Assembly (NCBI GenBank): GCA_018105865.1
Contig: CM030832.1
Location: 11,759,756-11,823,755 of the forward strand
DNA from: Metaphire vulgaris
Lineage: Eukaryota > Annelida > Clitellata > Crassiclitellata > Megascolecidae
DNA: 64,000 nt
Direction of reading: 5' to 3'
Under the pieces are notes generated by a model that saw nothing but the letters and a program-made list of their open reading frames with translations, was not told the DNA's origin and ran no database searches. The position numbers were made by a program, and so were the translations under genes. How positions within the stretch are numbered: position 1 is the first letter of the stretch; each line of letters begins with the position of its first letter. Below are positions 34,134 through 45,585 of the stretch, piece by piece.

Positions 34134-34290
34134 GCTTTGTCTGCGAAAGTAAAACGCGGGTCCGGAGAAAGCAATGGCAGACTATTCGAGACTAATGGCG
34201 CAAGCCACCTGCGTCGTTGCTTGCCTGCAACCGGAGATCAGCGCCGGGCCCAACGCTCGAACTCGAGTATGGGCGATACTTTGCCATTTT
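34134..34290. repeat. SINE-like repeat, relative at 48365-48510
   Basis: It shares CTAATGGCG, GCGTCG, ACCGGAGATCAGCG and CAACGCTC in the same order with 48365-48510. The minus strand has GAGTTCGAGCG, B-box-like. Family not established. Confidence 0.5.
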
Positions 34291-34398
34291 ATATGATTTT
34301 CTAATTACAGCAAAAGCCTGATCCACAAATAGTCCTGCAATCTGCTCTGATACACAATGTGGCGACAATTGATTGATTTGTGCTATTGATATTCATTG

Positions 34399-34489
34399 AG
34401 ATGTATATACAGCGTATTGAGATGTATATACAGCGTATTGAGATGTATATACAGCTATATATGCATGTGTGTGTTTGTTTGTTTGTTTG

Positions 34490-34541
<52 letters not shown>

Positions 34542-34545
34542 TCGA
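34399..34545. repeat. Three 21-bp tandem units and (GT)n array
   Basis: ATTGAGATGTATATACAGC is repeated three times (34397-34458), followed by GTTT units and a GT array (34492-34540). Confidence 0.9.
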
Positions 34546-34835
34546 CGCTATGTTGTGGTGTGTGTGGTTCTTTGGGCAGTTAAATGAGCGCAAAATCATT
34601 TGACGTTGCTTATTCGTCGGTAGTTTCTGTAATAAGTCTGAACAGCAAAATCATATTGCAGACCGACTCCTAATAGGCCTATACGTGTAACTGTGTGTGC
34701 CCCTATGGCGCCATTCATGTTAAAATTGGGTTCGAGTCGTAATTGGATCTTAAATACGTGTTTAGTTAACGTTTTTATGAGAACATTAAACCGCTAAACC
34801 GCTCTAATTCATTCTTAGCATGGTTTAAACTTTAA

Positions 34836-34962
34836 AGTGGCTTAGGAGGCATTACTGCCTGTGTGAAAGCCACTATAGGGGCGCTAACGGGGCTTGAACT
34901 CGCTAAGTCAGGCAAGCGTACCGCTCCGGCGCGTAACCCACTCTGCCATCTTCCGCCCCTAT
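34836..34962 (-). repeat. tRNA-derived SINE-like unit (copy 2)
   Basis: The minus strand shows GGGGCGGAAGATGGCAGAGT with A box TGGCAGAGTGGGTTA and B box GAGTTCAAGCCCC, ending with CGCCCC that could pair with the initial GGGGCG. An acceptor-like stem of six pairs supports tRNA origin with a long variable arm. A sister copy lies at 18757-18882. Confidence 0.7.
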
Positions 34963-34964
34963 AT

Positions 34965-36690
34965 GCAACATCATACCCTATGGGAGTAACCCAAACACAG
35001 TCGGACAGACACACGCACATGCATATACAGAGAGAAACAAACAAACAAACAAACAGGCACACGCAGAGCGATGGTTGAGGCAGAGATAGCCACACTGGCA
35101 GAGACGAGGCGATGAAGACAGTCTCCAATCATACAGAACATACGACGTTATGCTCTTCCGCGATGTTGACAGCAGGTCCACTCGTATACGCTACTCTTGG
35201 CCTACCTGGACCTGACCTCCGTTCGAAGCCGATTACCTTCATCTGCAGCTCATCCGCCCAGTCGGTCTGCCTCTTCCGCTGTCTCCCGGTTGTTCCTTCC
35301 TTGTGGAGGCGTATAGTAGGTTCGCAGGTCGTTGTACGGACCGAACGTCTTCGCGCAGCTGAACGCCGGGTGGAGACGGATTAGACTTGCTAATGCCCGT
35401 CACCCAACCTCCGTCGCTCTGGTCTGCCTGTGGTACAGCAGCGGAAGGCATCGGACAGAAGGGGGTGTAGGCATGAGACTCTGTGTGTATGTGTGGGGGT
35501 GGGGTGTGAGGGTGGGGTGGGGTGGGAGAGAAACGTACTAGACCAGACGACGGGGGTGGGATGGGGTGGGGGTGAAACGAATGAGCTGCGGACTTAATGG
35601 AATTCAAGACGGTTTTGCCGGATTTCCATCACGAGTTGTTGGGAACAGATGTGTCCATGCGGTGGTTGAGAGTGTTTCACTTTCAGAGTATTCGGCTTCA
35701 CTCTGTACAGCCGAAACACGCGTGCCTTACCGTTGCTAGTACAGTAGAAGGGCGCTATAGAAGTCAGGATATTCGTACACAGACAGGCTGTAAGCAATAA
35801 TTAGGGCAACATGTCTCAACGCGGTGCATAAGTATAAGCAGACTTAAGTAAGTTAAGTGACAAGAGCACTTCTGGGAAAACTGCAACAGCATCTGAAAAA
35901 AGGAAAGAGAGTAAGTGTTACTTGTCTTTTTACTAAGCTTACTATGGCCGTAGGCTACAATAATTATTGGTGAATTAACAGTAACTGAATTGACTGTTTG
36001 TTGTTTAACTGTTTGACGGCGTATATATCTTACTTGTAACTTCTGTCGCGTGATTTCATCTTAGCGCCAATGCAGCTGTCCAAAATTTCTACAATCACCT
36101 AGCGCTTTAAAATAAATAGTAATAATGTCGTTAGATCTTCCAAAGAACTGAATACTCTCAAGTATGTACCCAAAGTACTTCGCTTCCAACTGGTGTGCCT
36201 TCTGCATAATCCGTCCTGCAGTTCTCACTCTCACTGATCTCCGGAATTCATTTGACCTTTTGCGGATGCTGTTGAAAGATCAAATGTTCTCATTCGAATC
36301 TTCTGACCGGCGAAACAGACTTGGCGGAGAATATCGTTCACACAAAGCCGAATACAATCCTGTGGAAACTGCTTCATAAATCGCTTCTTCCATGCAGTTC
36401 AGTAGGCCCACGTGGAGCAAACTGGCGTGTGATGAAGTTGCAAAGAGTGAAAGGCTGTATGCAGCATCTAGGCTTCGTAGTTTGCAGCAAAATACGCCGT
36501 CGAATCAATAAGCAGCCACGGATAAGGAGTTGAGCTACAAAAACTGCTAACTTATGCTAACTTAGTGGACTCAGTGGTTCATATTTGGTTCTTCCAGCCG
36601 AGCTGAAAAGATTTAGCTGTCGGCTCCTAAGAGCTTAGAGGCGGGTTTATCTGCCGCACTAATGAAAAACGACCACCAGTGGGAAGGGGT
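34965..36690. other. Unassigned DNA
   Basis: A short CAAA array near 35036-35055. Otherwise nothing recognised, and no open frame here looks protein-like. Confidence 0.35.
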
Positions 36691-36691
36691 C

Positions 36692-36815
36692 GAATTTACA
36701 GTGGCGTAAATTTGGATGAAAATGTGGGGACCCATATACCTTCCCCTTCTCCTTTGGTAACCTCTCAAAAAGTGGGTTTTTCGGGCCTAGAGGCCTAGCA
36801 GAAGTTTACACCTAT
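36692..36815. mobile_element. MITE related to 30866-30997
   Basis: It starts ACAGTGGCGTAAATTTGG and shares GGATGAAAA.GTGG, ACCTTCC and GGCCTAG.AGAAGT with the 30866 element. The right end is degraded and no duplication is clear. Confidence 0.6.
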
Positions 36816-37500
36816 GGGACGAAAATTTCTTTTCTATCGTATACCCATCTGCTGGAGATCGAAAATTTTGGTAATGGAGCAGTCAAGCAACAATGCATTT
36901 TGAAAATCTGCCCACTAATTTGCATCTGCAGAATTCTGCAACGCTGAACGCGTTTGGTTCTCATTTCTCTCGACAGCGTTACATTTATGGTCATCATCTT
37001 GTAATCATCGCTGAATGAAAACAACAATTCGCACGACATAAGTCCTAAATCCTAATCGTAAGGACCGCGTCATGATAGTGACCATCAGCCGCTGTCCTAC
37101 ACACACGCACACACACACACACACACACATATATACACACAGGTATCATGCCATCCAAATCAATCGTCGAAAAGGTGTTGCGGAAATTTGGAGACAACGG
37201 AGCAGAAACTCTTTCACTTACGAGAGAATTAAATCTCACGAAGACGTCGGTGAAACACGAACACTGAAACCAAATCAAGAGATGTTAGCATCGCCAACGG
37301 AAGCAATGAAAGGCCGTTTTACAGGAAATCCGCTGGCGTTCATTAAAATGACCGTACAACAGATTTCTAACAGCTTCTTCCCCTAAGATATTAAGCGACT
37401 CGATTTATAGTAAGACAGAGTGGTCGATTTTTCAAATACTGTGACCGGCAGTGAAGGTCAGAATACTCCACTACAACATTTCTTGACTTCCACTGGAGGG

Positions 37501-37528
37501 CAGACATTGGGTCAATTACGTTTTAACC

Positions 37529-37581
<53 letters not shown>

Positions 37582-37654
37582 TATATATATAGGCCTATAT
37601 ATGTATAATTGTAATTTAATTGCAATTGGTTAAAACGTAATTGACCCATGTCTG
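37501..37654. mobile_element. Minimal derivative of the TAATTG hAT family
   Basis: It starts CAGACATTGGGTCAATTACG and ends CGTAATTGACCCATGTCTG, ~31-bp near-perfect inverted ends extending through TTTTAACCAATT. The interior is chiefly a TA array (37532-37575). No target duplication was found. Confidence 0.85.
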
Positions 37655-37687
37655 ATCACGACCAGACTATATGACGGTTATTCGACA

Positions 37688-38330
<643 letters not shown>

Positions 38331-38456
38331 ATTCGGCAATCACATAATACCCATTTATTAACAGTTTCTTAATGTCTCTGCAAAATTCTCGCATCTAGTC
38401 CTGGCATGATCAGAGGGTGCCCGAAATCGCGGCCCCTCTTATGTATGCGCAGGCGC

Positions 38457-39133
38457 TGTTATGATACTTTTGAGAAGGCCAACAAATAATAAGCGACAAA
38501 AACATATAATTAATTTATGTTTTCACTCGGAGAGATCATTAGGATTATTGTAATAATAATTTTTAATAGAAGGTGACTTTATAGACTTTATAGTTAAAAT
38601 CTATTAGGTCTAAACAGTAAATAGCAAACAGTATAACACTATATATTAAGAAGACTGTTAGATTGGTGGATATCTGCGAATCAGGAGAAGCCAGTTGAAA
38701 GGCGAAACTTGATTGACAGATAGCCGCTGGATATAAGCTAGGGAAGAGGGTGAGGCAGCACTCTCGCCCGGGAACTGTGAAACGAAGGACTGAAATTAAA
38801 CCCCGGAGAGGCGAGGAGTCGGAAAATATAGTGCGAAAGATCGTAACGGATAGCTAGAGAAATATGTCGGAAAATAAGAACTGGTTTTGATGAAAGATAT
38901 GTTAATATCGGCTAGGAGAAGAAAGAACTGCGTGTAACGATCTGTTTCGTCGAATATTAAATCTTGCGAAAATCCAGTTGAACGGTGTTTGTTTCGTGAC
39001 GTCGAACGGACTCATCGCGTGCCCCCCGAAGAGCGCGATTTCAGCCAGGCCACTCGGACACTTTACAACATTTAGCACCGCTACCACCATAATGTCGAAA
39101 AGGAGTGTACGACAACAAACTTTTCACATTACA
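38457..39133 (+). repeat. 5' LTR
   Basis: It runs TGTTATGATACTTTTGAG ... TTTTCACATTACA and matches the 3' LTR base for base as far as I could compare. It carries a TATA box at 38732 and an ATTAAA at 38795, which would define the U3/R promoter and a poly(A) signal. Confidence 0.95.
38732..38737 (+). promoter_or_regulatory. TATA box of the LTR promoter
   Basis: TATAAG in the context GGATATAAGCTAGGG. The same site lies in the 3' LTR at 43669-43674. Transcription would start roughly 25-30 bases downstream (inference). Confidence 0.55.
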
Positions 39134-39662
39134 TCGTGACCAGCGAAAAAGGAAGACTTCACGAACAACGATCCAGACTGGTGAGGAAACTACGAAGCAG
39201 ACGTTGACGACGACAACAAAGAAGGAGAAACAACAAGGAGAAAGGAAGAAGCATCAAGACGAATCGCGCGGAACGGAGGGCAGAGCTCTGAAGAAACTCG
39301 TGAGACAACTGCTGGGTGCGAGAACCGAAAGAAGGCGACGCACAGCAAAAGAGAAAATTGTCCCGGGTGAGCGGCTTCCAGTTTACTCGATTGTTAGATG
39401 ATTTCTGTATGCTTGAGACTGTATATTGTTGTTTCGTCCTATTTTTCTCTGTGAGAGAGACTTGTCGAAACCTCGTGATTAATTAATTATTTGATTATAG
39501 TAATAATTTGTGAGTCGACTGTTTAGACGAGGGGCAGAATCGGACTACAAGACTGACAGCCGAAAATTATTTGTTGAATTTTGTCGGTTGAGTTATTTGT
39601 TTTGAGTGTGTTTACTATAGAATTTTATGTTTATTTTGTGATCAAAACAATTTTGTTTTAAA

Positions 39663-42596
39663 ATGTTTGACACAATGACGAAGAGGCAGCTAGAAGAAGA
39701 ATGCCTAGCTCGGGCCATAGACACGGCAAGTCTGACCAAACACGAAATGGTCAAAAGACTGAAAGGTCATAAAAAGAGAGTCCAGACTCAGAGAAAAGAC
39801 TGCTCGGAGGCTGATGTGGAACAGGCTGGAGAGGAAAGCGAGGATGAGACGATCCCTGACGAACCAAATGAAAGCCAAATGCGGTTAGCTCTAATTCGAG
39901 CCGAGGAACGAAGATTTGCGGCGGAAACCGAGGCGATGAAGAGGAAAGAGTCAACAGCGAGGGCGGAAATGGAAATGATGATGGCAAAAGCAACCGCAGC
40001 CAGAGAAGAGGCGGCTGTCGAGGAAAGGAGATCCAAGGCTGAGAGGGAAAAATTAGAGGCTGACAAGCAGAGGTTTGAAATGGAATTAACGCTATTAAGA
40101 GAAAAAGCTAAAATGGGTCTAGTTCAGCAAAATTTGACAGCTGGAGACGCCGAGACTGTTGAGACAAATCATAATTCGATTGTAAAATTGCCCTCGATGC
40201 ATGAAAACGAAGATGTTATCTCATACTTTCATTCATTCGAGAAAATTGCATGTTTAAATAATGTAGATGAAACACACTGGTCTAAACTGTTACCAGCTTT
40301 GTTAAACAGTACAATGAGGGCGCATTATAACCGTTTGTCATATGAAATATGTAATGATTATCGAAGGCTTAAATGCGAACTGTTAAAGTCATGTCGAATG
40401 AATTCAAAATTTTATTGGGATAAGTTTAAACAGATGCATCGTACTGGGAAAGAGTCCTATGCACAATTTTCGACAAGGCTAAAAGACGTATACGATTATT
40501 ATCTTGATTCAAAAGAGATTAAAACTTTTGAGGCCTTAAAAGATGATGTCCTCATAGAACGATTTAAAGAGTCGCTGCCAAGCGATACTCGATATTTTGT
40601 AGATGCTAGAAATCCAGTGAATGCAGCGGAAGCAGCAAAATTGGCGGATCTCCATTATGAATGCACGCTGGAAGCTAAGAAAGACAATAGATTTAATAAA
40701 GGCAATGGATCATGGCAGAAATTTAACGACCCAGATCAAAAGTTCGACAGAAATCAAACAAAACCAGTCGAAAACTTTGTTAATCGGGGAGAAGGGCAAA
40801 AATCAAACAATGGCAATAATTTTAACAGGCAGGGCCACTCCCAAGTCGATGAAAGCGGAGCCAGAACAAAAGGGTGCTTCAATTGTCAAGCTGGTTCACA
40901 TAAAATAGCCCAGTGTCCTTTGTTGTCAAGGCCACAAGTTAATTACATCTCGCGAAAGGGTCCAAACGACACTTTATTACAAGAATACAGAAGAAAATTT
41001 AGTATACCAATGATTGTGAATAATAAAAATGCATTTGGCCAGCGAGACACAGCAAGCGATATAACTTTAATAGATTCTGAGTTTGCAAGAGGCCAACCGA
41101 TTTTGCGAGATAGAAAACTCAATGTCCAGTCGACATTTGGTCAATTAAAATGGTTAGATGCGTGTGAAATTCAAATAGCGTCGCCTCATTTCGGATCAAA
41201 CAGCCCAGTTAAGGTAATAGCAGCCGTTGTGGAAAATTTGAAAGTACAAATAATAATCGGTAATGATCTGTTCATTCAAAATCCTGAATTAAAAGACACA
41301 GTGAGTGCCTGTGATCACAGTTCAAAGGCGAGTCCTGAAGCTAAAAACTCGGAACCAAAGAAACCTACACCTGAAGATGGTGGGGAGGAGAGAAAGGATC
41401 GGAAACTCGATCATGATCCCGTGAAACCTGATCACACGGCCGAAGTCATGATAGTGACCAGAGGAGGCGTGAATGGGCAGGGTTCAAACACTTCAGAAGT
41501 TCCCCGAGTTCCTCGACCAACAGATAAAAGTGATCATGCGAAATTAACCACCTGTCCCGAATTGAATTCGCAGAACAGAGAGAGTGAGGGTAAAATTAAA
41601 GACAGTTCATCGGTAATGATCGAATTCGACGAAGAGACTCGATCACAAAAGCCAGTGCCGACCGACACAGATGCCTGCGGCGTGACTAATGACTTTAAGA
41701 TGATCTACACTAGAACCGAGGAATCTTTGAACTCCGGAGACCTACCGCTGGAAGCAAAGGAATTCCAGAAAACTCAAAGGTCAGATGTGAGTCTGACAGT
41801 TTATCAGAGAAGCACAGAAGATAACGAATCTGGCTACGAAGAGAATAAAAGATTCTTGTACAAAGATAAGACCGAAGGAAAGGAGCCGACTAATCGCGTA
41901 TCGGTAATTAAAGAGACGGACTTCGAGAACCCAATGCAAAAGGCAGAACTTCTCGACGAGAACGCCCGTAGCGAGACAAATGAACTCGCTACGAGGGACG
42001 CTAACGCAGATGGACACAGAACACAGGAGACTTTGAAATTTAATAGCCTCCCGCAAGAGGCAGGCCAACTACATAAGGCACAAAGAAACCTGTTGCAAGG
42101 TGAGGCAGGCCTAACTAAAGGAACGGACGCTCGAAGACAGAACGAAAATAACGAAAAATGCAGTCGAGAAACTTTGAGTGGAAGCAATATAGATGATACA
42201 GAGAAGATAAATATAGAAATCTCATCGAATGTAATCAGCAAGGAATGCACTATAAACATGGAAAGTCACTTATCACCCGAATTACAAGAGAATCTCAGAG
42301 AACTGTTAGCAGAATTTGAAACTAAAATTATCAATAAAATAGGCGAACCATTCGAAATAAAATTTTCAATGCATTCAACTAAAGACGAAAAGACGGCACC
42401 CAAGTCTAATACGATCTCAGAGAGTTGTAGAGGATGGAATTATCCGTTGAAAAATATGATAGAAGATAAACAGACTAATGTATCAAATAGGCCTACACAG
42501 TTTAAGAAATCTTCCAGATTATTATCAGCTTCACCAGAATTAAATAAATTATTTAGGTCATGCAGTGAGGCGACCGGAATGATAGAAAACCTATAG
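39663..42596 (+). CDS. Gag-protease polyprotein of LTR retrotransposon, no pol
   Basis: A 977-residue ORF. Residues about 5-34 (TKRQLEEECLAR...LTKHEMVKRL) resemble a SAP DNA-binding motif. Residues 72-152 are a charged coiled coil. Residues 175-335 look like a retrotransposon capsid; FKESLPSDTRYF followed by NPVNAAEAAKLAD recalls the SCAN-like capsid of Gmr1-type Ty3 elements. A CCHC zinc knuckle uses C405, C408, H413 and C418 and would bind genomic RNA. Residues 461-540 fit a retropepsin: D462-T-A-S for the catalytic aspartate and IIIGNDL for the C-terminal motif. Residues 545-865 are polar and unrecognised. Residues about 870-915 (LSPELQENLRELLAEFETKI) resemble the segment just before RT in Ty3 pol, after which pol is absent. 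ATG at 39663 is the first in frame. Capsid, zinc knuckle and protease are clear; the SAP call is weaker. Confidence 0.92.
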   Translation: MFDTMTKRQLEEECLARAIDTASLTKHEMVKRLKGHKKRVQTQRKDCSEADVEQAGEESEDETIPDEPNESQMRLALIRAEERRFAAETEAMKRKESTARAEMEMMMAKATAAREEAAVEERRSKAEREKLEADKQRFEMELTLLREKAKMGLVQQNLTAGDAETVETNHNSIVKLPSMHENEDVISYFHSFEKIACLNNVDETHWSKLLPALLNSTMRAHYNRLSYEICNDYRRLKCELLKSCRMNSKFYWDKFKQMHRTGKESYAQFSTRLKDVYDYYLDSKEIKTFEALKDDVLIERFKESLPSDTRYFVDARNPVNAAEAAKLADLHYECTLEAKKDNRFNKGNGSWQKFNDPDQKFDRNQTKPVENFVNRGEGQKSNNGNNFNRQGHSQVDESGARTKGCFNCQAGSHKIAQCPLLSRPQVNYISRKGPNDTLLQEYRRKFSIPMIVNNKNAFGQRDTASDITLIDSEFARGQPILRDRKLNVQSTFGQLKWLDACEIQIASPHFGSNSPVKVIAAVVENLKVQIIIGNDLFIQNPELKDTVSACDHSSKASPEAKNSEPKKPTPEDGGEERKDRKLDHDPVKPDHTAEVMIVTRGGVNGQGSNTSEVPRVPRPTDKSDHAKLTTCPELNSQNRESEGKIKDSSSVMIEFDEETRSQKPVPTDTDACGVTNDFKMIYTRTEESLNSGDLPLEAKEFQKTQRSDVSLTVYQRSTEDNESGYEENKRFLYKDKTEGKEPTNRVSVIKETDFENPMQKAELLDENARSETNELATRDANADGHRTQETLKFNSLPQEAGQLHKAQRNLLQGEAGLTKGTDARRQNENNEKCSRETLSGSNIDDTEKINIEISSNVISKECTINMESHLSPELQENLRELLAEFETKIINKIGEPFEIKFSMHSTKDEKTAPKSNTISESCRGWNYPLKNMIEDKQTNVSNRPTQFKKSSRLLSASPELNKLFRSCSEATGMIENL

Positions 42597-43381
42597 GAGA
42601 CTATCTCAGGCATACTTAGATACATAAACGCCTACAATTGCTATGCTGTAAATATATACACTGCTTAACTACATACGAAAACTGATAATACGTATAAAGA
42701 AATCTTTATGGATCAAGAGATCATACGAGAAGCTAATTTTGTACTATGTTTATTATATATGTTTTGTTTTATAATAATGGTTGATTTGAATCATGCATTC
42801 TATTGTTAAACGTGACCATCAGCTCACATTGATTTTTTAACATGATTGTCAGACAGCTTATCCCGAGCCTATTCAGAGCTATTGGTGTTTGTATTTGTTG
42901 TATAGAAATTAATTATTGCATATATATGAAAGACTGCTGTTAAAATGTACAAAAGCCTTTTAGTCTAGATAGGCGTATTGATCTAGAAATCTAGTTTTTT
43001 TGTGTTTGAGCGAAATTAAGCTGGTAAACAAATCTATCAGTGTCTATTACCATATTATAGTAACATAAAAAGTTGCATATGAATGTTACATTTCAGCTCA
43101 CATTAAGAGTTTTTTCTTATATGTTTTTGTTTTAAATGAGTATTTGCATTATAGTGTGCATTTTTCTCTTTTGTTCTTTTGTTTCTTTTAATATGGATTT
43201 ACATAGAGGCCTTTATAAGTGCGATACAAGTTGTTCGAATTATATGTTTTAGATGTGCTGTATAACGATGTATGAATTTACTCTTGTACATCTCATCCGA
43301 GGAGAACTGAAGTCGCTATAGAACTCTTACTAGACAACGGCCATCTCCATCATGAAGCCCGACCTATCATCCGTCAGCTTC

Positions 43382-43393
43382 GAGGGCGAATGG
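43382..43393 (+). promoter_or_regulatory. Putative polypurine tract
   Basis: GAGGGCGAATGG immediately precedes the 3' LTR. Purine-rich with one C and one T, at the position expected for plus-strand priming. Confidence 0.5.
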
Positions 43394-44070
43394 TGTTATG
43401 ATACTTTTGAGAAGGCCAACAAATAATAAGCGACAAAAACATATAATTAATTTATGTTTTCACTCGGAGAGATCATTAGGATTATTGTAATAATAATTTT
43501 TAATAGAAGGTGACTTTATAGACTTTATAGTTAAAATCTATTAGGTCTAAACAGTAAATAGCAAACAGTATAACACTATATATTAAGAAGACTGTTAGAT
43601 TGGTGGATATCTGCGAATCAGGAGAAGCCAGTTGAAAGGCGAAACTTGATTGACAGATAGCCGCTGGATATAAGCTAGGGAAGAGGGTGAGGCAGCACTC
43701 TCGCCCGGGAACTGTGAAACGAAGGACTGAAATTAAACCCCGGAGAGGCGAGGAGTCGGAAAATATAGTGCGAAAGATCGTAACGGATAGCTAGAGAAAT
43801 ATGTCGGAAAATAAGAACTGGTTTTGATGAAAGATATGTTAATATCGGCTAGGAGAAGAAAGAACTGCGTGTAACGATCTGTTTCGTCGAATATTAAATC
43901 TTGCGAAAATCCAGTTGAACGGTGTTTGTTTCGTGACGTCGAACGGACTCATCGCGTGCCCCCCGAAGAGCGCGATTTCAGCCAGGCCACTCGGACACTT
44001 TACAACATTTAGCACCGCTACCACCATAATGTCGAAAAGGAGTGTACGACAACAAACTTTTCACATTACA
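43394..44070 (+). repeat. 3' LTR
   Basis: 677 bp, same as the 5' LTR, followed by the GGCGC target duplication. Confidence 0.95.
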
Positions 44071-44574
44071 GGCGCCTTCAGAGGCTAAAGGAGGCCCGGG
44101 CCAGTTGGAATTTCCTAAGTCTTAAAGTTTCTTGACGACCTCTTTTCTGCTTGTCAATTAAAAAAGATCGTCATCAAATTTTGGGCCCCCTAGTAGTAGC
44201 TATCTAGTTTTCTAGCTCTCCCAAAATTCTAGACAAGGAAAAAAGCGAGGCCCCCAACATATGGAGGCCCGGGCCAAATGGCCCTCCTGGCCCCCCTCTG
44301 GATGGGCCTGTGTAAGTGTGTATGCGCTAAAATGGACATAGGCCCATAGACGCGCATCCCATTTAGTCCGACTAGGGGTTCGGGGAAGCGTCGTGAGCGC
44401 CCAGTCGCCCACAGCAGCGAAGTCTCTTGGGCGGAGACACAGCCGTAAAAATTTGAGCAATATTACAGTTGTAGACAGTGCATACTTTGAATATTTCTAA
44501 TTGGGATTTATTATTGAATGTTTATTTACTTATTTATTTATTTTATTTATTTATAGACAGTTTCTAGCGCAGTA

Positions 44575-44820
44575 AACAAGGCTAAGGCCTACGACAAAAG
44601 CGCTTTGACATATATCATTTAAATCCTATATTAAATAGGTGTTTTTAAGTTCCTAAGAAAGGATTACGCAGAGACAGCTTCCGACACAACGTCAGGTAAC
44701 GAGTTCCACAGTAATAGATTCCCTTTGGAGAGTGACCTTTCTCCAAGCTTATAGAGGTCTTCGACGGAGGAGGGACAAGCTGCAGGACTCGAAGACTCGG
44801 CCGGAGCTTAAATGTTATAT
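44575..44820 (-). pseudogene. CR1/L2-like LINE ORF2 C-terminal fragment
   Basis: The minus strand reads RVLQLVPPPSKTSISLEKG, then LLLWNSLPDVVSEAVSA and FLRNLKTPI. LWNSLPxxVxxAxS and FxxxLKT match the C-terminal end of CR1/L2-like ORF2. A frame change and stops are present. TTTA repeats at 44518-44555, downstream on this strand, may be its 3' tail. Confidence 0.65.
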
Positions 44821-45330
44821 GAATATTACGAATGTTACGAAAATACGAATCCAAAATATGATTACGTCTGAGAGTTGTCAGTGGAATCGATATATGCTTA
44901 TTAATTGCTGCTGCAAATTTTAGCATTGGCTTCAGGATTATATCCGGATTTTGCCAGAAAAACCGTTAGACAGAGATTCTAGCGATAAAATATTATAACA
45001 ATGAAATTATTGGACATGACTTAAATTTTGGGTAAATCATTGGCATAGTTACGGGTAGGGCACGGGTTCCGAGGCCCTATTCTTCTGGTTGGGACCGATC
45101 GTATAGAATTTGCGCTATAAATCGTTAATAATTTTTCTTGGGAGTTGTAGCATAAAAGTAGAGAATACGTGAATTTGCGAAGAACTCCTTGATGAGCTTT
45201 TTCGCTCGTCTGAGAATTTTCCCCCGAAAATGTGTCCTTCTATCCTGGAACCCTGGTTACCCCAATGGGGAAAATAAACTGATTCATTGGAATGAATGGC
45301 GTATTAGGTCTGCACAGCAACTAGTAAAAT

Positions 45331-45585
45331 CAGTGGCGTAGCCAGGAATTTCCGAAGGAGGGGAGGACGGGAGTTATGGATCCCATGATTCCAAAATTCG
45401 GAAAATTCTGACAACCAATGAATTATATAGGTATGTGAGATGAGCGCGTACAACTATATTGTTACACAATAAAAAGTTTTGGTCGAACAGCGAAGGAGGG
45501 TGATCAACCTCCAAAGGTCCCCCTTGGTTACACTGAGAACAGCCAAGGGGAGTTTCAACCCCACCCGCCCTTGGCTACGACTCTG
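45331..45585. mobile_element. hAT-like MITE (CAGTGGCGTAGCCAGG)
   Basis: It starts CAGTGGCGTAGCCAGGAA and ends CCTTGGCTACGACTCTG. The flanks AGTAAAAT and AGAAAAAC match in 6 of 8. Confidence 0.7.

Larger units (their letters stand above)
38457..44070 (+). mobile_element. Young Ty3-like LTR retrotransposon lacking RT and integrase
   Basis: Two 677-bp direct LTRs, identical by eye, bound a 4260-bp interior. The LTRs start TG and end CA, and GGCGC is duplicated on both sides (38452-38456 and 44071-44075), so insertion is intact and recent. The interior holds one long ORF (977 codons) with gag and protease. No reverse transcriptase, RNase H or integrase reading is found in any frame of 39134-43393. 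The stretch after the ORF (42597-43393) is AT-rich and non-coding. It should therefore be mobilised in trans by an autonomous relative, similar in concept to TR-GAG elements of plants (analogy). Confidence 0.95.

Noticed and set aside
38902..39090. 62-residue minus-strand frame present identically at 43839-44027
   Set aside because: It lies within both LTRs; the duplication explains the match and no domain is seen.
44081..44300. Possible MITE starting CAGAGGCTAAAGGAGG right after the LTR element
   Set aside because: No convincing matching right end or target duplication.
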